A DNA stretch of 64,000 nt from an uncultured bacterium (GCA_949300515.1 CASGEP010000015.1:1-64000); one strand, 5' to 3'. Counted from the stretch's first letter, positions 55,617 through 64,000 are shown. Program-made: numbers and translations. The notes: generated from the sequence alone by a model not told the origin.

Positions 55617-57163
55617 CTTTTGGTTTTTTCCACTCTTAAAATCGGTATTATAAGTAAAATCAAAAGCCCTGCGACCGCAAAAATTCTAAACGAATCCACG
55701 TACGCCCACAGGTGTGCCTGACGTGAAAGCTCGTTATAGAGCATTGTTTGTGCCATATGTGTTGCGGTTGAAATATCCGTAAGCCCGCTAAATTGCCCTA
55801 CATAGGCATTTATTCGCTCGATGTAGACGTTATTTGTTTCTCTCAGCCAATCAACCATCATAAACTGGTGTTTTTGGGAAAATCTTGAAATAAATGTCGC
55901 AACAAGCGATGTGCCGACCGCTCCGCCTATTGTTTTTATAAAGTTCTGCAAGCCGCTTGCGTTTGACATCTGCTCGGGCAGAAGCGTTTTACAGGAGAGT
56001 GTAATAATCGGAATCATTCCTATTGTCATACCAAGCCCGTATAAAATATTTGGCACAACAACACTCATGGAGGATATTTCAAGGTTTATAAAACCTAAAT
56101 CCCAGCTGCCCATACACAAAATAAATATTCCTATAAAAGATATAAGCCGCGGGTCAAATCTGGATTGAAGCTTGGCGCAAATTAACACACCGACAAGACA
56201 TCCGACCCCCCTTGGCATCATGGTTAAGCCGCTTGTAAAAGAATCATACCCCATCATATTTTGCATAAACTGCGGCAGCATTGCCATTGATGCAAGTAAA
56301 ATTGCATTCATAACGGTTAAAATAAGGGTGCCCACAAAGTAGTTGAAATCTTTTAAAACGTCAAATTTTACAAGGGTGTCTTTTTGTTTTATCTGTGAAA
56401 TTATAAAACCGATAAGCCCTATTACCCATATGACGGTCAGTTTTACTATAAAACTTGAATTAAACCAGTCCTGATCGTTTCCTTTGTCCATCATAATTTC
56501 AAAGGCAACGGCAAACATAAAAAGGAATAAAAGCCCCCAATAGTCGGTTTTTACGTTCTGCTGCCTTCTTGCATACGGCGGGTCTACAATTAATTTAAAA
56601 GAAAGACCCACGATTAATATACCAATCGGAATATTTATAAAATAAATCCAATGCCATGACCAGTTTTCGGTAATCCATCCGCCAAGGACCGGACCTAAAA
56701 TCGGCGCAATAATTACAACCATACCAAAAAGCGCGCCCGCGCGGTTCAGATCATCCCCTTTAAAATTTTCCATCATTATCGCCTGAGAAATCGGGATGAG
56801 CACTCCGCCGCCCAGACCCTGCAAAAACCTTGAAATTACCATCATGCCGATAGAATTTGATATGCCGCACAAAAATGATGAAACCGTAAAGAGAATAACC
56901 GCGCTTATGAACAGATTTTTTCTGCCCAAAAGCTTGCTGAGCCAATCTATCATCGGAATTGTAAGACAGCTTGCTATAAGATAACTTGTTAAAACCCAGA
57001 TAGATTCCTGGTTGCTGACTGAAAAAGACCCTGCCATGTGCGGGAGCGCTATGTTTGCAATTGTTTCATCAAGTGCAAACATAAACGCTGCGAGCATAGT
57101 CGGGATAATAAGCAGCCAAGGGTTTATTGTCTGTTGGTTTGCAGTTTGGATAGCAGTTGTCAT
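55613..57163 (-). CDS. EmrB/QacA-type MFS drug exporter (DHA2)
   Basis: A 516-residue transporter with about 14 membrane helices. MFALDETIANIALPHM is the DHA2 helix-1 motif, RFLQGLGGGVLIP the helix-4 region and GPVLGGWITENWSWHWIYFIN in part the motif C region. Proton-coupled export of drugs or bile-type compounds is likely. It lies 81 nt downstream of a MarR-family gene on the same strand, the classic regulator-pump pair; no emrA-like adaptor gene is in the window. Confidence 0.92.
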   Translation of the reverse strand: MTTAIQTANQQTINPWLLIIPTMLAAFMFALDETIANIALPHMAGSFSVSNQESIWVLTSYLIASCLTIPMIDWLSKLLGRKNLFISAVILFTVSSFLCGISNSIGMMVISRFLQGLGGGVLIPISQAIMMENFKGDDLNRAGALFGMVVIIAPILGPVLGGWITENWSWHWIYFINIPIGILIVGLSFKLIVDPPYARRQQNVKTDYWGLLFLFMFAVAFEIMMDKGNDQDWFNSSFIVKLTVIWVIGLIGFIISQIKQKDTLVKFDVLKDFNYFVGTLILTVMNAILLASMAMLPQFMQNMMGYDSFTSGLTMMPRGVGCLVGVLICAKLQSRFDPRLISFIGIFILCMGSWDLGFINLEISSMSVVVPNILYGLGMTIGMIPIITLSCKTLLPEQMSNASGLQNFIKTIGGAVGTSLVATFISRFSQKHQFMMVDWLRETNNVYIERINAYVGQFSGLTDISTATHMAQTMLYNELSRQAHLWAYVDSFRIFAVAGLLILLIIPILRVEKTKS

Positions 57164-57244
57164 ATTGTTTAATTTGATATTGTTATTTATTACATTGTTT
57201 AATTTTTAACAATAATATAGTAAAAAAAATTAATTATGTCAACA

Positions 57245-57715
57245 CTAAAATTTTAAATTATATTCTTTTTTAATTTCCTCAGCCATTTTAAAAAGCGTAT
57301 CCGTAGTTTGTTCAATGATTTTTATCTTTTCGTTTTCAAATTTGGAATTTTCAAATTTATCTTTAAAGTAGTCGCGGACTTTTTTGTAAACCCTTTCCCC
57401 CTCTTGAGTTATGTAGTTTTTCATAATTATCTGTCTTGTGCCGCGAATTGCATTTTCGCGTCTGATGTAGCCGCGATCTTCAAGTTTTGAGAGAAATTTG
57501 CAAATGTAAGAGCGTTTTGTAATTATTTTTTTCGCTATGTCAATTTGAATTATCCCGGGGTTGAGAGCAATTGTTTCAAGGATAATATACTCTTCATGAT
57601 TTATTTCAAAATTCATTTCCTTGTGAATTTTTCTCAATGCCTCGCGAAGCGCCTTTGTAAAAAGTTCCGCCGCAAATTCAATTGAGTTGTTGTATGAAAT
57701 TTCTTTTCTTTTCAT
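57245..57715 (-). CDS. MarR-family transcription regulator
   Basis: A 156-residue winged-helix dimeric regulator: EEYIILETIALNPGIIQIDIAKK in part, then YICKFLSKLEDRGYIRRE (recognition helix and wing), and long terminal helices. It probably represses the adjacent exporter and itself in response to a small ligand. TATGAT lies 6 nt upstream of the ATG and no Shine-Dalgarno is seen, so the message may be leaderless. Confidence 0.9.
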   Translation of the reverse strand: MKRKEISYNNSIEFAAELFTKALREALRKIHKEMNFEINHEEYIILETIALNPGIIQIDIAKKIITKRSYICKFLSKLEDRGYIRRENAIRGTRQIIMKNYITQEGERVYKKVRDYFKDKFENSKFENEKIKIIEQTTDTLFKMAEEIKKEYNLKF

Positions 57716-57792
57716 ATAAATATCATATCACAATAAGTTGAAAGTGCGGTATTTTTATGTTAAAATATGGTGTGAATATGTGAAGGGATTTT

Positions 57793-58041
57793 ATGTCATT
57801 ACTTATTAATTCGCTTTATCAACAACAACTCATCGCGCAAAGAAGTGATGCCATCTACAACACAATGATGGCTAATCAGGGCAAAATGAACCTGTTGACA
57901 AGCTTTGGCTCGGGCGGCGATATTCTGGATTTGTCTACCGTTCACAAAGCCGAGCAGCAGCTCACTTTTATGGGGCTGATTAACTCCCTTAAAGCAAAAA
58001 TTGCGGATGTTCAGCTTAAGGCGTTAAATAAAGACAAGTAA
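57793..58041 (+). CDS. Small helical hypothetical protein
   Basis: An 82-residue protein of two helical parts separated by a glycine-rich turn (FGSGGDILD). Q- and L-rich, no signal peptide. Good ribosome site (GAAGGG) upstream of the ATG. No family recognised. It stands alone between the MarR gene and the two-component genes. Confidence 0.65.
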   Translation: MSLLINSLYQQQLIAQRSDAIYNTMMANQGKMNLLTSFGSGGDILDLSTVHKAEQQLTFMGLINSLKAKIADVQLKALNKDK

Positions 58042-58063
58042 AGACAGGCAGCCAAAAATTTTA

Positions 58064-59359
58064 TCACGGCATTAAAAACTTTTTAATCCTTTTAATCATA
58101 TCATCCGCTTCGTAGGGTTTTGGTATATAAAAGTCAGCGCCCGCGGTAAGGATTTCTTCTTTGTTGTGCAGGGAAGATGAGAAGATTATTTTTGGCGCAT
58201 AGTTTTTGTTTTGTTTTATTTTTCTTGAAATTTCAAGCCCTTCTTTTGTACTTTTGTCGCCGTAGTCAATAATCACAACATCGGGCATAAAATTTTCATA
58301 TTCCCTGAAAAAATTTTCATACTCGGTGCAGACCCTTGCATCAAGCGAATTTAGCGAACAGAGCGTTTCAAGAAGCAGCGAGAGCGCCTCATCCTCCTCC
58401 ATAATTAACACCCTGTTTTTTATTCTTTTTTCCTTAACTTCGCCGTAGAGTTTTGGTCTGTCTATGATATAGCAGGATTTTTCCGTGTTTTTGCACAGTT
58501 TAATGAGTCCGAAAAGCTCGTTTATTATTTGCTCATAGCTGTTAAATTTTTCTTTTTTATATTCTGTTGCGCAAATTTCAAGCCTCATAAGCCCTTCGCG
58601 CTCTTCTTCCTTAATGTCGGAACTTAAAAGAGTGAAATTGTTTTCAAAGTCTTTTTTGTTGTAAAAACGGCTTAACACGTTATCAAAGGCAAAAGTTAAA
58701 AACGACGCCACTTTTTCGGCTTTCTGGGTGTTTGTAATTATTATAAATTCATCATCAAAAAGGTGCCCCGCAAAATCCTGTGCGCCAAGGGTTGAATTTA
58801 CAATGGCGCCAAGAGTTTGCAAAACTTTCTGATAGGCTATTTCGCCGTATATTTCCCGATAGCTCTCTATGTTTGAAATCCTCCCGAGCATGACAGAGGA
58901 GTCTTTGCCGCCTGTTGTGAGTTTTTTTAAGACCCTTGTAGTCAGGCTTTTTTGGGCAAAAAATGTTATCGGGTTAAAAGAGTTTTCAAGATAGCGCCTT
59001 AAATGTGCTTTTATTCTCGCCTGAAACTCTTTTGCACAGATTGATTCATCCATAAAATCATCAGCACCGGATTCAAGAATTTTCAGTTTATCATCAATAT
59101 CCGATGACTTTGAAATCGCAATTATCACCGGTCTTATGTTACAGGTAAGCGCGCGCATTTTTGCACAAAAGTCGGGCAGGTCCTCCTCTATGGTATCTGA
59201 AACAATTAAAAGCTCAGGTTCAACTTTTTGAATTTTTAAAAGAGCTTCGCTTAAGGAGGGAATTACATAAACTTCCTGATTAAGCGCCTCTATAAGTTTT
59301 TTATATTTTATTGAAAGCTCTTTTCTTTTGCTTATTATAAAAATTGTTGCAGCGTACAT
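58064..59359 (-). CDS. REC - degenerate GGDEF - REC response regulator
   Basis: A 431-residue protein. An N-terminal receiver-like domain (about 1-120) has the LLIVSDT strand and a weak phosphosite. A central diguanylate-cyclase-like domain (about 150-300) has HLFDDEFIII in place of the GGDEF loop, so c-di-GMP synthesis is unlikely. A C-terminal receiver (about 315-431) has VLIMEEDEA, VVIIDYGD with a phosphoacceptor Asp and FYIPKPYE with the conserved Lys. No DNA-binding domain. It starts 9 nt after the histidine kinase gene with AAGGAG before the ATG, so the kinase is the natural partner. Confidence 0.87.
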   Translation of the reverse strand: MYAATIFIISKRKELSIKYKKLIEALNQEVYVIPSLSEALLKIQKVEPELLIVSDTIEEDLPDFCAKMRALTCNIRPVIIAISKSSDIDDKLKILESGADDFMDESICAKEFQARIKAHLRRYLENSFNPITFFAQKSLTTRVLKKLTTGGKDSSVMLGRISNIESYREIYGEIAYQKVLQTLGAIVNSTLGAQDFAGHLFDDEFIIITNTQKAEKVASFLTFAFDNVLSRFYNKKDFENNFTLLSSDIKEEEREGLMRLEICATEYKKEKFNSYEQIINELFGLIKLCKNTEKSCYIIDRPKLYGEVKEKRIKNRVLIMEEDEALSLLLETLCSLNSLDARVCTEYENFFREYENFMPDVVIIDYGDKSTKEGLEISRKIKQNKNYAPKIIFSSSLHNKEEILTAGADFYIPKPYEADDMIKRIKKFLMP

Positions 59360-59368
59360 TTTTTCTCC

Positions 59369-60094
59369 TTACTTGGTATTTTTAAGCGCGCCTAAAGTAG
59401 CCTTTTCAACTTCGTAAAGAGGAAGTGTAACAATAAACTCGCAATATTTAGGATTTTCTCCGCTTTTAACTTCAATGCCTGCACCCATTCCTTCAAGCAA
59501 ATGTTTTGTTATATACAGCCCGAGTCCGCTTCCCTGAGTTGTGCTCTTTAGATGGGTGTCTATTCTGTAAAATTTATCAAAAATTTTGTCAAAATATTTT
59601 TTATCAATGGACACGCCGAAATTTTTTACACTGATAATCGCTGAGTTTTTATCGTTTTTTAAACTTATCTCCACTTTTTTAGAGTCTTTTGAATACTTTG
59701 CAGCGTTATCAAGAATGTTAATTAAAACCTGCTGCAGTTTATTAAAATCCGCAAGCACGGATTCTTTGGAGCAAATTGTAAAATTAAAATCAAAATCTTT
59801 ATAATTTGCCTTCACTACGGCAATAGCGGTATTTATGGCATTTATTACATCAACTTTTGTAAGTACGTTATCATTTGCGCCGGAGTCTATCTTTGAAACA
59901 TTCAGCACGTTTTCGACAAGATTTATAAGTCTCTGGGATTGATTTGCGATTATCGAGAGAAATTTTTTCTTTTGTTCATCATCCAGACTCTGCCAGTTAT
60001 CCAGCATAGTCTTGGAAAAACCCCTTATACTTGTAAGCGGTGTCCTTATTTCATGAGATAGTGTTGAAATAAATTCTTCTTTGATATCGTCCAT
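59369..60094 (-). CDS. Histidine kinase without sensor domain
   Basis: A 241-residue protein consisting only of HisKA and HATPase domains. The phosphoacceptor is H14 in STLSHEIRTPL, the N box is LINILDNAAKYS, and the G boxes are DKFYRID and GSGLGLYI. No membrane segment or sensor precedes the H box, so the protein must be cytoplasmic and take its input from a partner. TATAAT (60106-60101) lies 6 nt upstream of the ATG. Confidence 0.9.
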   Translation of the reverse strand: MDDIKEEFISTLSHEIRTPLTSIRGFSKTMLDNWQSLDDEQKKKFLSIIANQSQRLINLVENVLNVSKIDSGANDNVLTKVDVINAINTAIAVVKANYKDFDFNFTICSKESVLADFNKLQQVLINILDNAAKYSKDSKKVEISLKNDKNSAIISVKNFGVSIDKKYFDKIFDKFYRIDTHLKSTTQGSGLGLYITKHLLEGMGAGIEVKSGENPKYCEFIVTLPLYEVEKATLGALKNTK

Positions 60095-60106
60095 GTTATG
60101 ATTATA
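60095..60106 (-). promoter_or_regulatory. -10 element of leaderless kinase promoter
   Basis: TATAAT on the minus strand (60106-60101), 6 nt before the kinase ATG, in the 33-nt gap after the mini-RNase III gene. Confidence 0.5.
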
Positions 60107-60127
60107 CCTTTGTTTTTGCCTTTTAAG

Positions 60128-60490
60128 TTAATTATTTAAGTATTTTTTAACATTTTCAAAAAGCTCAACGAGCCTTTCTTTATCGTTTAAATATAAGTAT
60201 CCGACAATAACCTCAAAAGCGCTCGCAAGGGAGTGTATCTGCGGATTATTCTTTTTTGAGATTGATATTTTTAAGTTCCTGCCCCTTCGCATAATTTCTT
60301 TTTCTTCATCTGTTAAAAAATCCTGCAAAACATCATATAAATGTGCCTGAAAATTGGCATTTACAAACTTTACGCCAAAATCATGCATGGCTTTTTGGGT
60401 TTTTGCTTTTTTAATGCAGATTTCTCTTATAAAAAGTTCCCATACCGCATCTCCGATGTAGGCAAATTGTCTTATGTCGTATTTTTCCAT
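60128..60490 (-). CDS. mrnC: Mini-ribonuclease III
   Basis: A 120-residue RNase III catalytic domain without a dsRNA-binding domain: YIGDAVWELFIRE (D and E of the signature), NPQIHSLASAFEVIVGYLYL (second acidic motif) and EIMRRGRN. In Bacillus and cyanobacteria it matures 23S rRNA ends. TAGAAT lies 6 nt before the ATG. Confidence 0.93.
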   Translation of the reverse strand: MEKYDIRQFAYIGDAVWELFIREICIKKAKTQKAMHDFGVKFVNANFQAHLYDVLQDFLTDEEKEIMRRGRNLKISISKKNNPQIHSLASAFEVIVGYLYLNDKERLVELFENVKKYLNN

Positions 60491-60596
60491 GAAACCATTC
60501 TATCATACTTTTAGTTAACATTTTTTTACAATAAGTAAATTTATCGGTAAAAAATAACTTTATTAATGTATAGGAAGTTTATACGGGAAGATTTTT

Positions 60597-62003
60597 ATGG
60601 TAAATCAACTGCCAAACTCTAATAGTGCGTTTGTTTATGATGCAATGAAATATTTGCAACATACTGCCGTTGTTGAGCACAAGGACAGTCTTTCGGATGA
60701 CATTAAAAGTTCGCTCTCAAGTGCTCCTTTGATTGCTTTGCCAACCGCACTGAGTACAAAAAGCATGATTCAAAGTGCAAATGCTACAGGAAATGTTGCA
60801 AAGAGTTCAAAAAATATTTTTCAAAAAATTGCAGGTATTCCAAGTGCAATAGTTAATGCAATAAAAGGCACACCGAGCGCAGTTACTGCCGCTGCAACAA
60901 ATTTAACCGACGGTAATGCTCTTTCTCGTCTTACAAATGTATTTAAGAGTGGCGACGGTGCACTTTATCTTGATGACATTACAAAAGCTGTGGCAAGTGC
61001 AAAAAAGAGCGGAGAAAATGTTGACGTTCTTGTTGATTTGAGAAATCAACTTATAAATGCGATAAATAACGGCGATAAGACCGATGATATTATATCAGGA
61101 ATTGATAAAGCACTTAAAGAAACAGCTGAGCAAACGGCTAAAAAAGGAATTTTCTCAAAAATTGCAGGCGCAATTTCAACTCCATTTAAGGCTCTTGGCA
61201 ATGCAATAACCTCATCGGGCGCTTATAAAGCTATAGAAGGCACAAAAGTCGGCAGTACTTTACTTTCAAAACTCGGTGCTTTTGGAAAGGTAGCCAAAAA
61301 AGGCGGAGCTGTATTTGACTTAGCTATTGAAAGTACAATGCAGATTTTCACTGAAATTATTCCGGCATTTAAAAACGGCGGTGTTGATTCAGGTGTTAAA
61401 CAAATAGGTAAATCGGCTCTGCAAGTAGCGGGTTCTGTCGGCGGTTGGGCATTGGGTGCAAGCTTGGGTACAAAAGCAGGCATGGCAATAGGTACTGCAA
61501 TTTGCCCCGGAGTGGGTACGGCAGTAGGCGGTGTAATAGGCGCTGTCGGCGGCATTATAGGAGGTCTTGTAGGCTCAAGTTTATTATCAGGTGCTGCAAA
61601 GAAAATCACAGGAAAATCGGAAAACGAAATATTGCAAGAAGAACAAATGCAACAAGAGGCGCAAATGTACGCTAATGACCCTGCAGCACTTGCGCAACTT
61701 GAACAAGCGGTTGCTCAAGAAATCCAAATTGATATGCAAGACGGCGAATTAAGCGAAGATGGTCAGAAAATGCTTGAGTATCTTGAATATATGAGCTCAG
61801 GAGCATCTTCAACATCAAGTGCAAGCACAACAAGTGTTGATACAAGCTCAAGCGCTGCATCTTTTGGCACATTGACAATTGCGACAAACCCTGACGGTTC
61901 TTACGATTTTTCTGTCCCTTCAAGTGCCATACCTCAAGTAAACTACGGCGGCACAACAAGTACTTCAAACCCTTACGGCTTTGTTGAAGATGCTATTTTG
62001 TAA
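60597..62003 (+). CDS. Glycine-zipper protein, candidate secreted or membrane-active factor
   Basis: A 468-residue protein with no Sec signal and no recognised enzyme domain. A/S/K-rich helical N-terminal half with repeated phrases (FQKIAGIPSAIVNAIKGT and FSKIAGAISTPFKALGNA). A strong glycine zipper at about 278-332 (GGWALGASLGTKAGMAIG, VGGVIGAVGGIIGGLVG) can insert in membranes. Then a Q/E-rich segment and an S/T-rich tail ending in GFVEDAIL. The composition resembles type III or type I secreted translocator/effector proteins, but this is only a resemblance. GGGAAG upstream of the ATG. Confidence 0.75.
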   Translation: MVNQLPNSNSAFVYDAMKYLQHTAVVEHKDSLSDDIKSSLSSAPLIALPTALSTKSMIQSANATGNVAKSSKNIFQKIAGIPSAIVNAIKGTPSAVTAAATNLTDGNALSRLTNVFKSGDGALYLDDITKAVASAKKSGENVDVLVDLRNQLINAINNGDKTDDIISGIDKALKETAEQTAKKGIFSKIAGAISTPFKALGNAITSSGAYKAIEGTKVGSTLLSKLGAFGKVAKKGGAVFDLAIESTMQIFTEIIPAFKNGGVDSGVKQIGKSALQVAGSVGGWALGASLGTKAGMAIGTAICPGVGTAVGGVIGAVGGIIGGLVGSSLLSGAAKKITGKSENEILQEEQMQQEAQMYANDPAALAQLEQAVAQEIQIDMQDGELSEDGQKMLEYLEYMSSGASSTSSASTTSVDTSSSAASFGTLTIATNPDGSYDFSVPSSAIPQVNYGGTTSTSNPYGFVEDAIL

Positions 62004-62009
62004 AAACAG

Positions 62010-62234
62010 CTAATCAATCAAAGACTCAAGAGCTTTAATGTTCTCGTAAGCAACTCCTGCTTCACAAAGTTCTTCGGCTGATAAACCAAAAAGTGTTATT
62101 AAATCAAGTGCTTGGACTCTTGCTTCTTTCTGGGGTTTTTTAATCATGGAGAAAACTTCGTTTAGCGCACCTTCGCGCGTCATGTACAATGATGAATTTG
62201 TTTTGTGTAATATACGTTTTTTTGCTTTACCCAT
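62010..62234 (-). CDS. Small hypothetical protein downstream of MFS gene
   Basis: A 74-residue protein taken from the ATG at 62234 (MGKAKKRILHK); an upstream in-frame ATG would overlap the MFS gene. It consists of helices with ITLFGLSAEELCEAGVAYENI, which resembles a short helix-turn-helix or UBA-like bundle. GGAG lies about 13 nt upstream. Probably co-transcribed with the transporter. Confidence 0.55.
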   Translation of the reverse strand: MGKAKKRILHKTNSSLYMTREGALNEVFSMIKKPQKEARVQALDLITLFGLSAEELCEAGVAYENIKALESLID

Positions 62235-62295
62235 TTGAAATATATTCTGCTCCAAATTTTTGATGTTGTAAAGGCGTTGTATAATTTTGTAAAAA

Positions 62296-63705
62296 TTATT
62301 TTTTTGCCTTGACAACTCCGCCATTGTCCCTGTAGGCAATAAAAGACAAGGTTACGCACAAAAATGCAAAAAACATTCCAAATGCCATTGTATAACGATA
62401 AGCTTTTAAAAATGAAACATTGTATGGTAAGCCCACATGTTGAAAAATATCCCTAAAGCTTGCAAAAAGCGTAATTGTTATTGCAACACCCAAAATATTC
62501 CCCATATTTCTTGACAGTGCAAGAATACCGCTTGCAATGCCGAGTTGTTCCTTATCAACACTTGATATTATCGCCGTATTTGACGGAGATTGGAAAAGTC
62601 CGTTACCAAGCCCCATAATTCCCGATAAAAGCATTATAAATATAACAGGTGTCTTTTCGTCAAATAAAATGAACAATGAAAGCGCCAAAAAAGTTACTAT
62701 GGGGCCTGCAAGCGTCAGATATTTGCTTCCGTACTTGCCTGCTGCAGAGCCGCTAAGGGGCGCTGTTATCATCAAAACTACCGAATAAGGCAAGATGATA
62801 AGTGCTGTTATAAACGGCTTAAATTTTAAAATGTCTTGTAAATAAAAGGGTAGGAGAATTGTATTTGTAAACATTGCCATATATGAAGTCATAACCGCAA
62901 GATTGCCGAAAGTAAAAGGCTTTATCGAAAAAAGGTTAAAGTTTATCATAGGATAACTTATGCGATGATCCCGATAATAAAAAAGAAAACCGAACCCGAG
63001 GCAAATAACCCCCAGAGTAAGGATTTTTGCGGAACCCCAACCCCAGTGGTATCCTTCTGATATTGCAAGCAAAAGCGCAAACAGGCTTATTGTAAAATAA
63101 ATAAATCCCGGATAGTCAAATTTCAACTTTTCTTTTTGTGCAATTATCGAGGGAACCATTTTATAAGAGTAGTAAATGCCAAATACCGCAATCGGTATTG
63201 CGGGTATGAAAATAGCATGCCAGTTAAAAAGCTGCAAAAGCATGCCGCCTAAAGACGGACCTAAAAGACCGCCTACCGCAACAATACATCCGTTTAGACC
63301 CAGAGCCTTTCCTCTGTCCTTACCTTTAAATAATGAAGCAATAACTGACGATGCGTTAGAAATAATTATTGAAGCTCCAAGTGCTTCAATACATCTGAAA
63401 AAAATAAGCATGGGCAAATTTTGCGCGCAAACGTTTAAAAAAGACCCCGCGGCAAAAAGCGCAAAACCCGAGGCGTAAAGCTTATTTTTAGGTACCAAAT
63501 CCCCTATTTTGCCCCAAAATGGTAAAAATACCGTTAAAATAAGGGTGTAGGCAATAATTACCCACTGAACAAGCGAGATAGACACTCCTAAATCTCTAGC
63601 CATAGGATACAGTGCCAGATTGACAATTGTGGAATCAAGCATGCCAAGGAAGTTGCCTGTTGCAATTATGGTAAAAATTACCCATTTAACGTTATTAAGC
63701 TTCAT
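62296..63705 (-). CDS. MFS exporter, DHA2/14-helix type
   Basis: A 469-residue transporter with about 13-14 helices. FLGMLDSTIVNLAL is the DHA2 motif with the acidic residue in helix 1, FWGKIGDLVPKNKLY the loop 2-3 motif A variant, and AVGGLLGPSLGGMLL motif C. Likely drug or metabolite efflux. It is a second, separate family member from the EmrB-type pump at 55.6-57.2 kb and has no adjacent regulator. Confidence 0.9.
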   Translation of the reverse strand: MKLNNVKWVIFTIIATGNFLGMLDSTIVNLALYPMARDLGVSISLVQWVIIAYTLILTVFLPFWGKIGDLVPKNKLYASGFALFAAGSFLNVCAQNLPMLIFFRCIEALGASIIISNASSVIASLFKGKDRGKALGLNGCIVAVGGLLGPSLGGMLLQLFNWHAIFIPAIPIAVFGIYYSYKMVPSIIAQKEKLKFDYPGFIYFTISLFALLLAISEGYHWGWGSAKILTLGVICLGFGFLFYYRDHRISYPMINFNLFSIKPFTFGNLAVMTSYMAMFTNTILLPFYLQDILKFKPFITALIILPYSVVLMITAPLSGSAAGKYGSKYLTLAGPIVTFLALSLFILFDEKTPVIFIMLLSGIMGLGNGLFQSPSNTAIISSVDKEQLGIASGILALSRNMGNILGVAITITLFASFRDIFQHVGLPYNVSFLKAYRYTMAFGMFFAFLCVTLSFIAYRDNGGVVKAKK

Positions 63706-63785
63706 ATAAAATAACTTAGCATAAAAATAATCATCTGTAGAAAATCTTTATATCTTTGTGTATATGCAATTAAAATCTAATTAGT

Positions 63786-63817
63786 TATAATACGAAAATA
63801 AAGCATATTAAAAGGAG
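63786..63817 (+). promoter_or_regulatory. -10 box and ribosome site of the 2-oxoacid decarboxylase gene
   Basis: TATAAT at 63786-63791, AAAGGAG at 63811-63817, ATG at 63826. This is a conventional leader, in contrast with the leaderless starts elsewhere. Confidence 0.5.
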
Positions 63818-63825
63818 CATAAACA

Positions 63826-64000
63826 ATGGGTATTAGCGTATCTGACTACCTTATTTCCCGTCTTGCAAGTTTGGGTGTTGAAGAATTTTTCGGTCTGCCG
63901 GGGGACTACAACTTTAACATAATAGAGTCTGTTGAAAATAACCCTAAAACCAATTGGGTGGGATGTACAAACGAATTAAACGCAGGCTATGCCGCAGACG
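63826..64000 (+). CDS. ThDP-dependent 2-oxoacid decarboxylase (partial, runs off window)
   Basis: The first 58 residues of a pyruvate/indolepyruvate decarboxylase-type enzyme: VSDYLISRLASLGVEEFFGL in part, GLPGDYNFNIIESVE, and GCTNELNAGYAAD with the catalytic Glu of the ThDP site. It decarboxylates a 2-oxoacid to an aldehyde, for example pyruvate to acetaldehyde. The 3' end is outside the window, so the substrate-determining part is not visible. Confidence 0.85.
   Translation, partial: MGISVSDYLISRLASLGVEEFFGLPGDYNFNIIESVENNPKTNWVGCTNELNAGYAAD

Overview
The window is about 64 kb of an AT-rich genome that looks like a non-photosynthetic relative of the cyanobacteria (Vampirovibrionia/Melainabacteria, probably a Gastranaerophilales-type gut lineage). 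The main evidence is the RNA polymerase beta' chain, split into rpoC1 and rpoC2, with a very large insertion in the rpoC2 trigger loop. Envelope genes (an LptD/OstA-like protein, an EnvC-like M23 protein, lipoproteins) point to a diderm cell. A Na+-pumping decarboxylase and the start of a ThDP-dependent 2-oxoacid decarboxylase point to fermentative metabolism. No photosynthesis genes are seen. The taxonomic assignment is inference.

Layout. 1-9 kb: rpoB-rpoC1-rpoC2, closed by a terminator. 9-13.7 kb: a lineage-specific membrane protein, a small exported protein, coaD with a coiled-coil partner, and a TIM-barrel glycosidase-like protein. 13.8-20.4 kb: a flagellar-type export operon (lytic transglycosylase, fliE, fliF, a very divergent fliG-position gene, fliH, flhA). 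20.4-22.3 kb: rplS-rbgA-rnhB on the minus strand. 22.5-31.3 kb: envelope genes (SNase/phospholipase D protein, 34-residue membrane peptide, M23 protein, LptD-like protein, YkgJ-type protein, lipoprotein, an 18-unit TPR protein and a new-looking repeat protein). 31.4-38.1 kb: phosphomannomutase, a receiver-STAS regulator, a 1050-residue HerA-like pseudo-ATPase with an acidic linker and a PcrA-type Tudor domain, and a glycosyltransferase.

38.1-39.9 kb: tRNA-Thr(TGT), tRNA-Thr(GGT), tRNA-Tyr(GTA) and tuf. 40-41.8 kb: an accessory patch with a VOC protein, a small hypothetical gene, a repeat gene broken by a nonsense codon inside a 73-bp duplication, a frameshifted XRE regulator and REP-like palindromes. 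41.8-48.2 kb: SIMPL protein, peptide-binding lipoprotein, RmlD-like and ManC nucleotide-sugar enzymes, rmuC and tRNA-Arg. 48.4-52.9 kb: Na+-translocating decarboxylase beta and alpha/biotin subunits, biotin ligase, LD-carboxypeptidase. 52.9-64 kb: dnaX, an NrtR-type regulator, MarR/EmrB efflux, a two-component pair, mini-RNase III, a glycine-zipper protein, a second exporter and the start of the decarboxylase.

A recurring feature is that many genes lack a Shine-Dalgarno sequence and instead have a TATAAT-like hexamer exactly 6 nt upstream of the start codon, which predicts leaderless transcripts. Genes inside operons usually have AAGGAG-type sites. The most novel items are the HerA-like/acidic/Tudor protein, the export operon with its non-canonical FliG, and the leaderless promoter arrangement.
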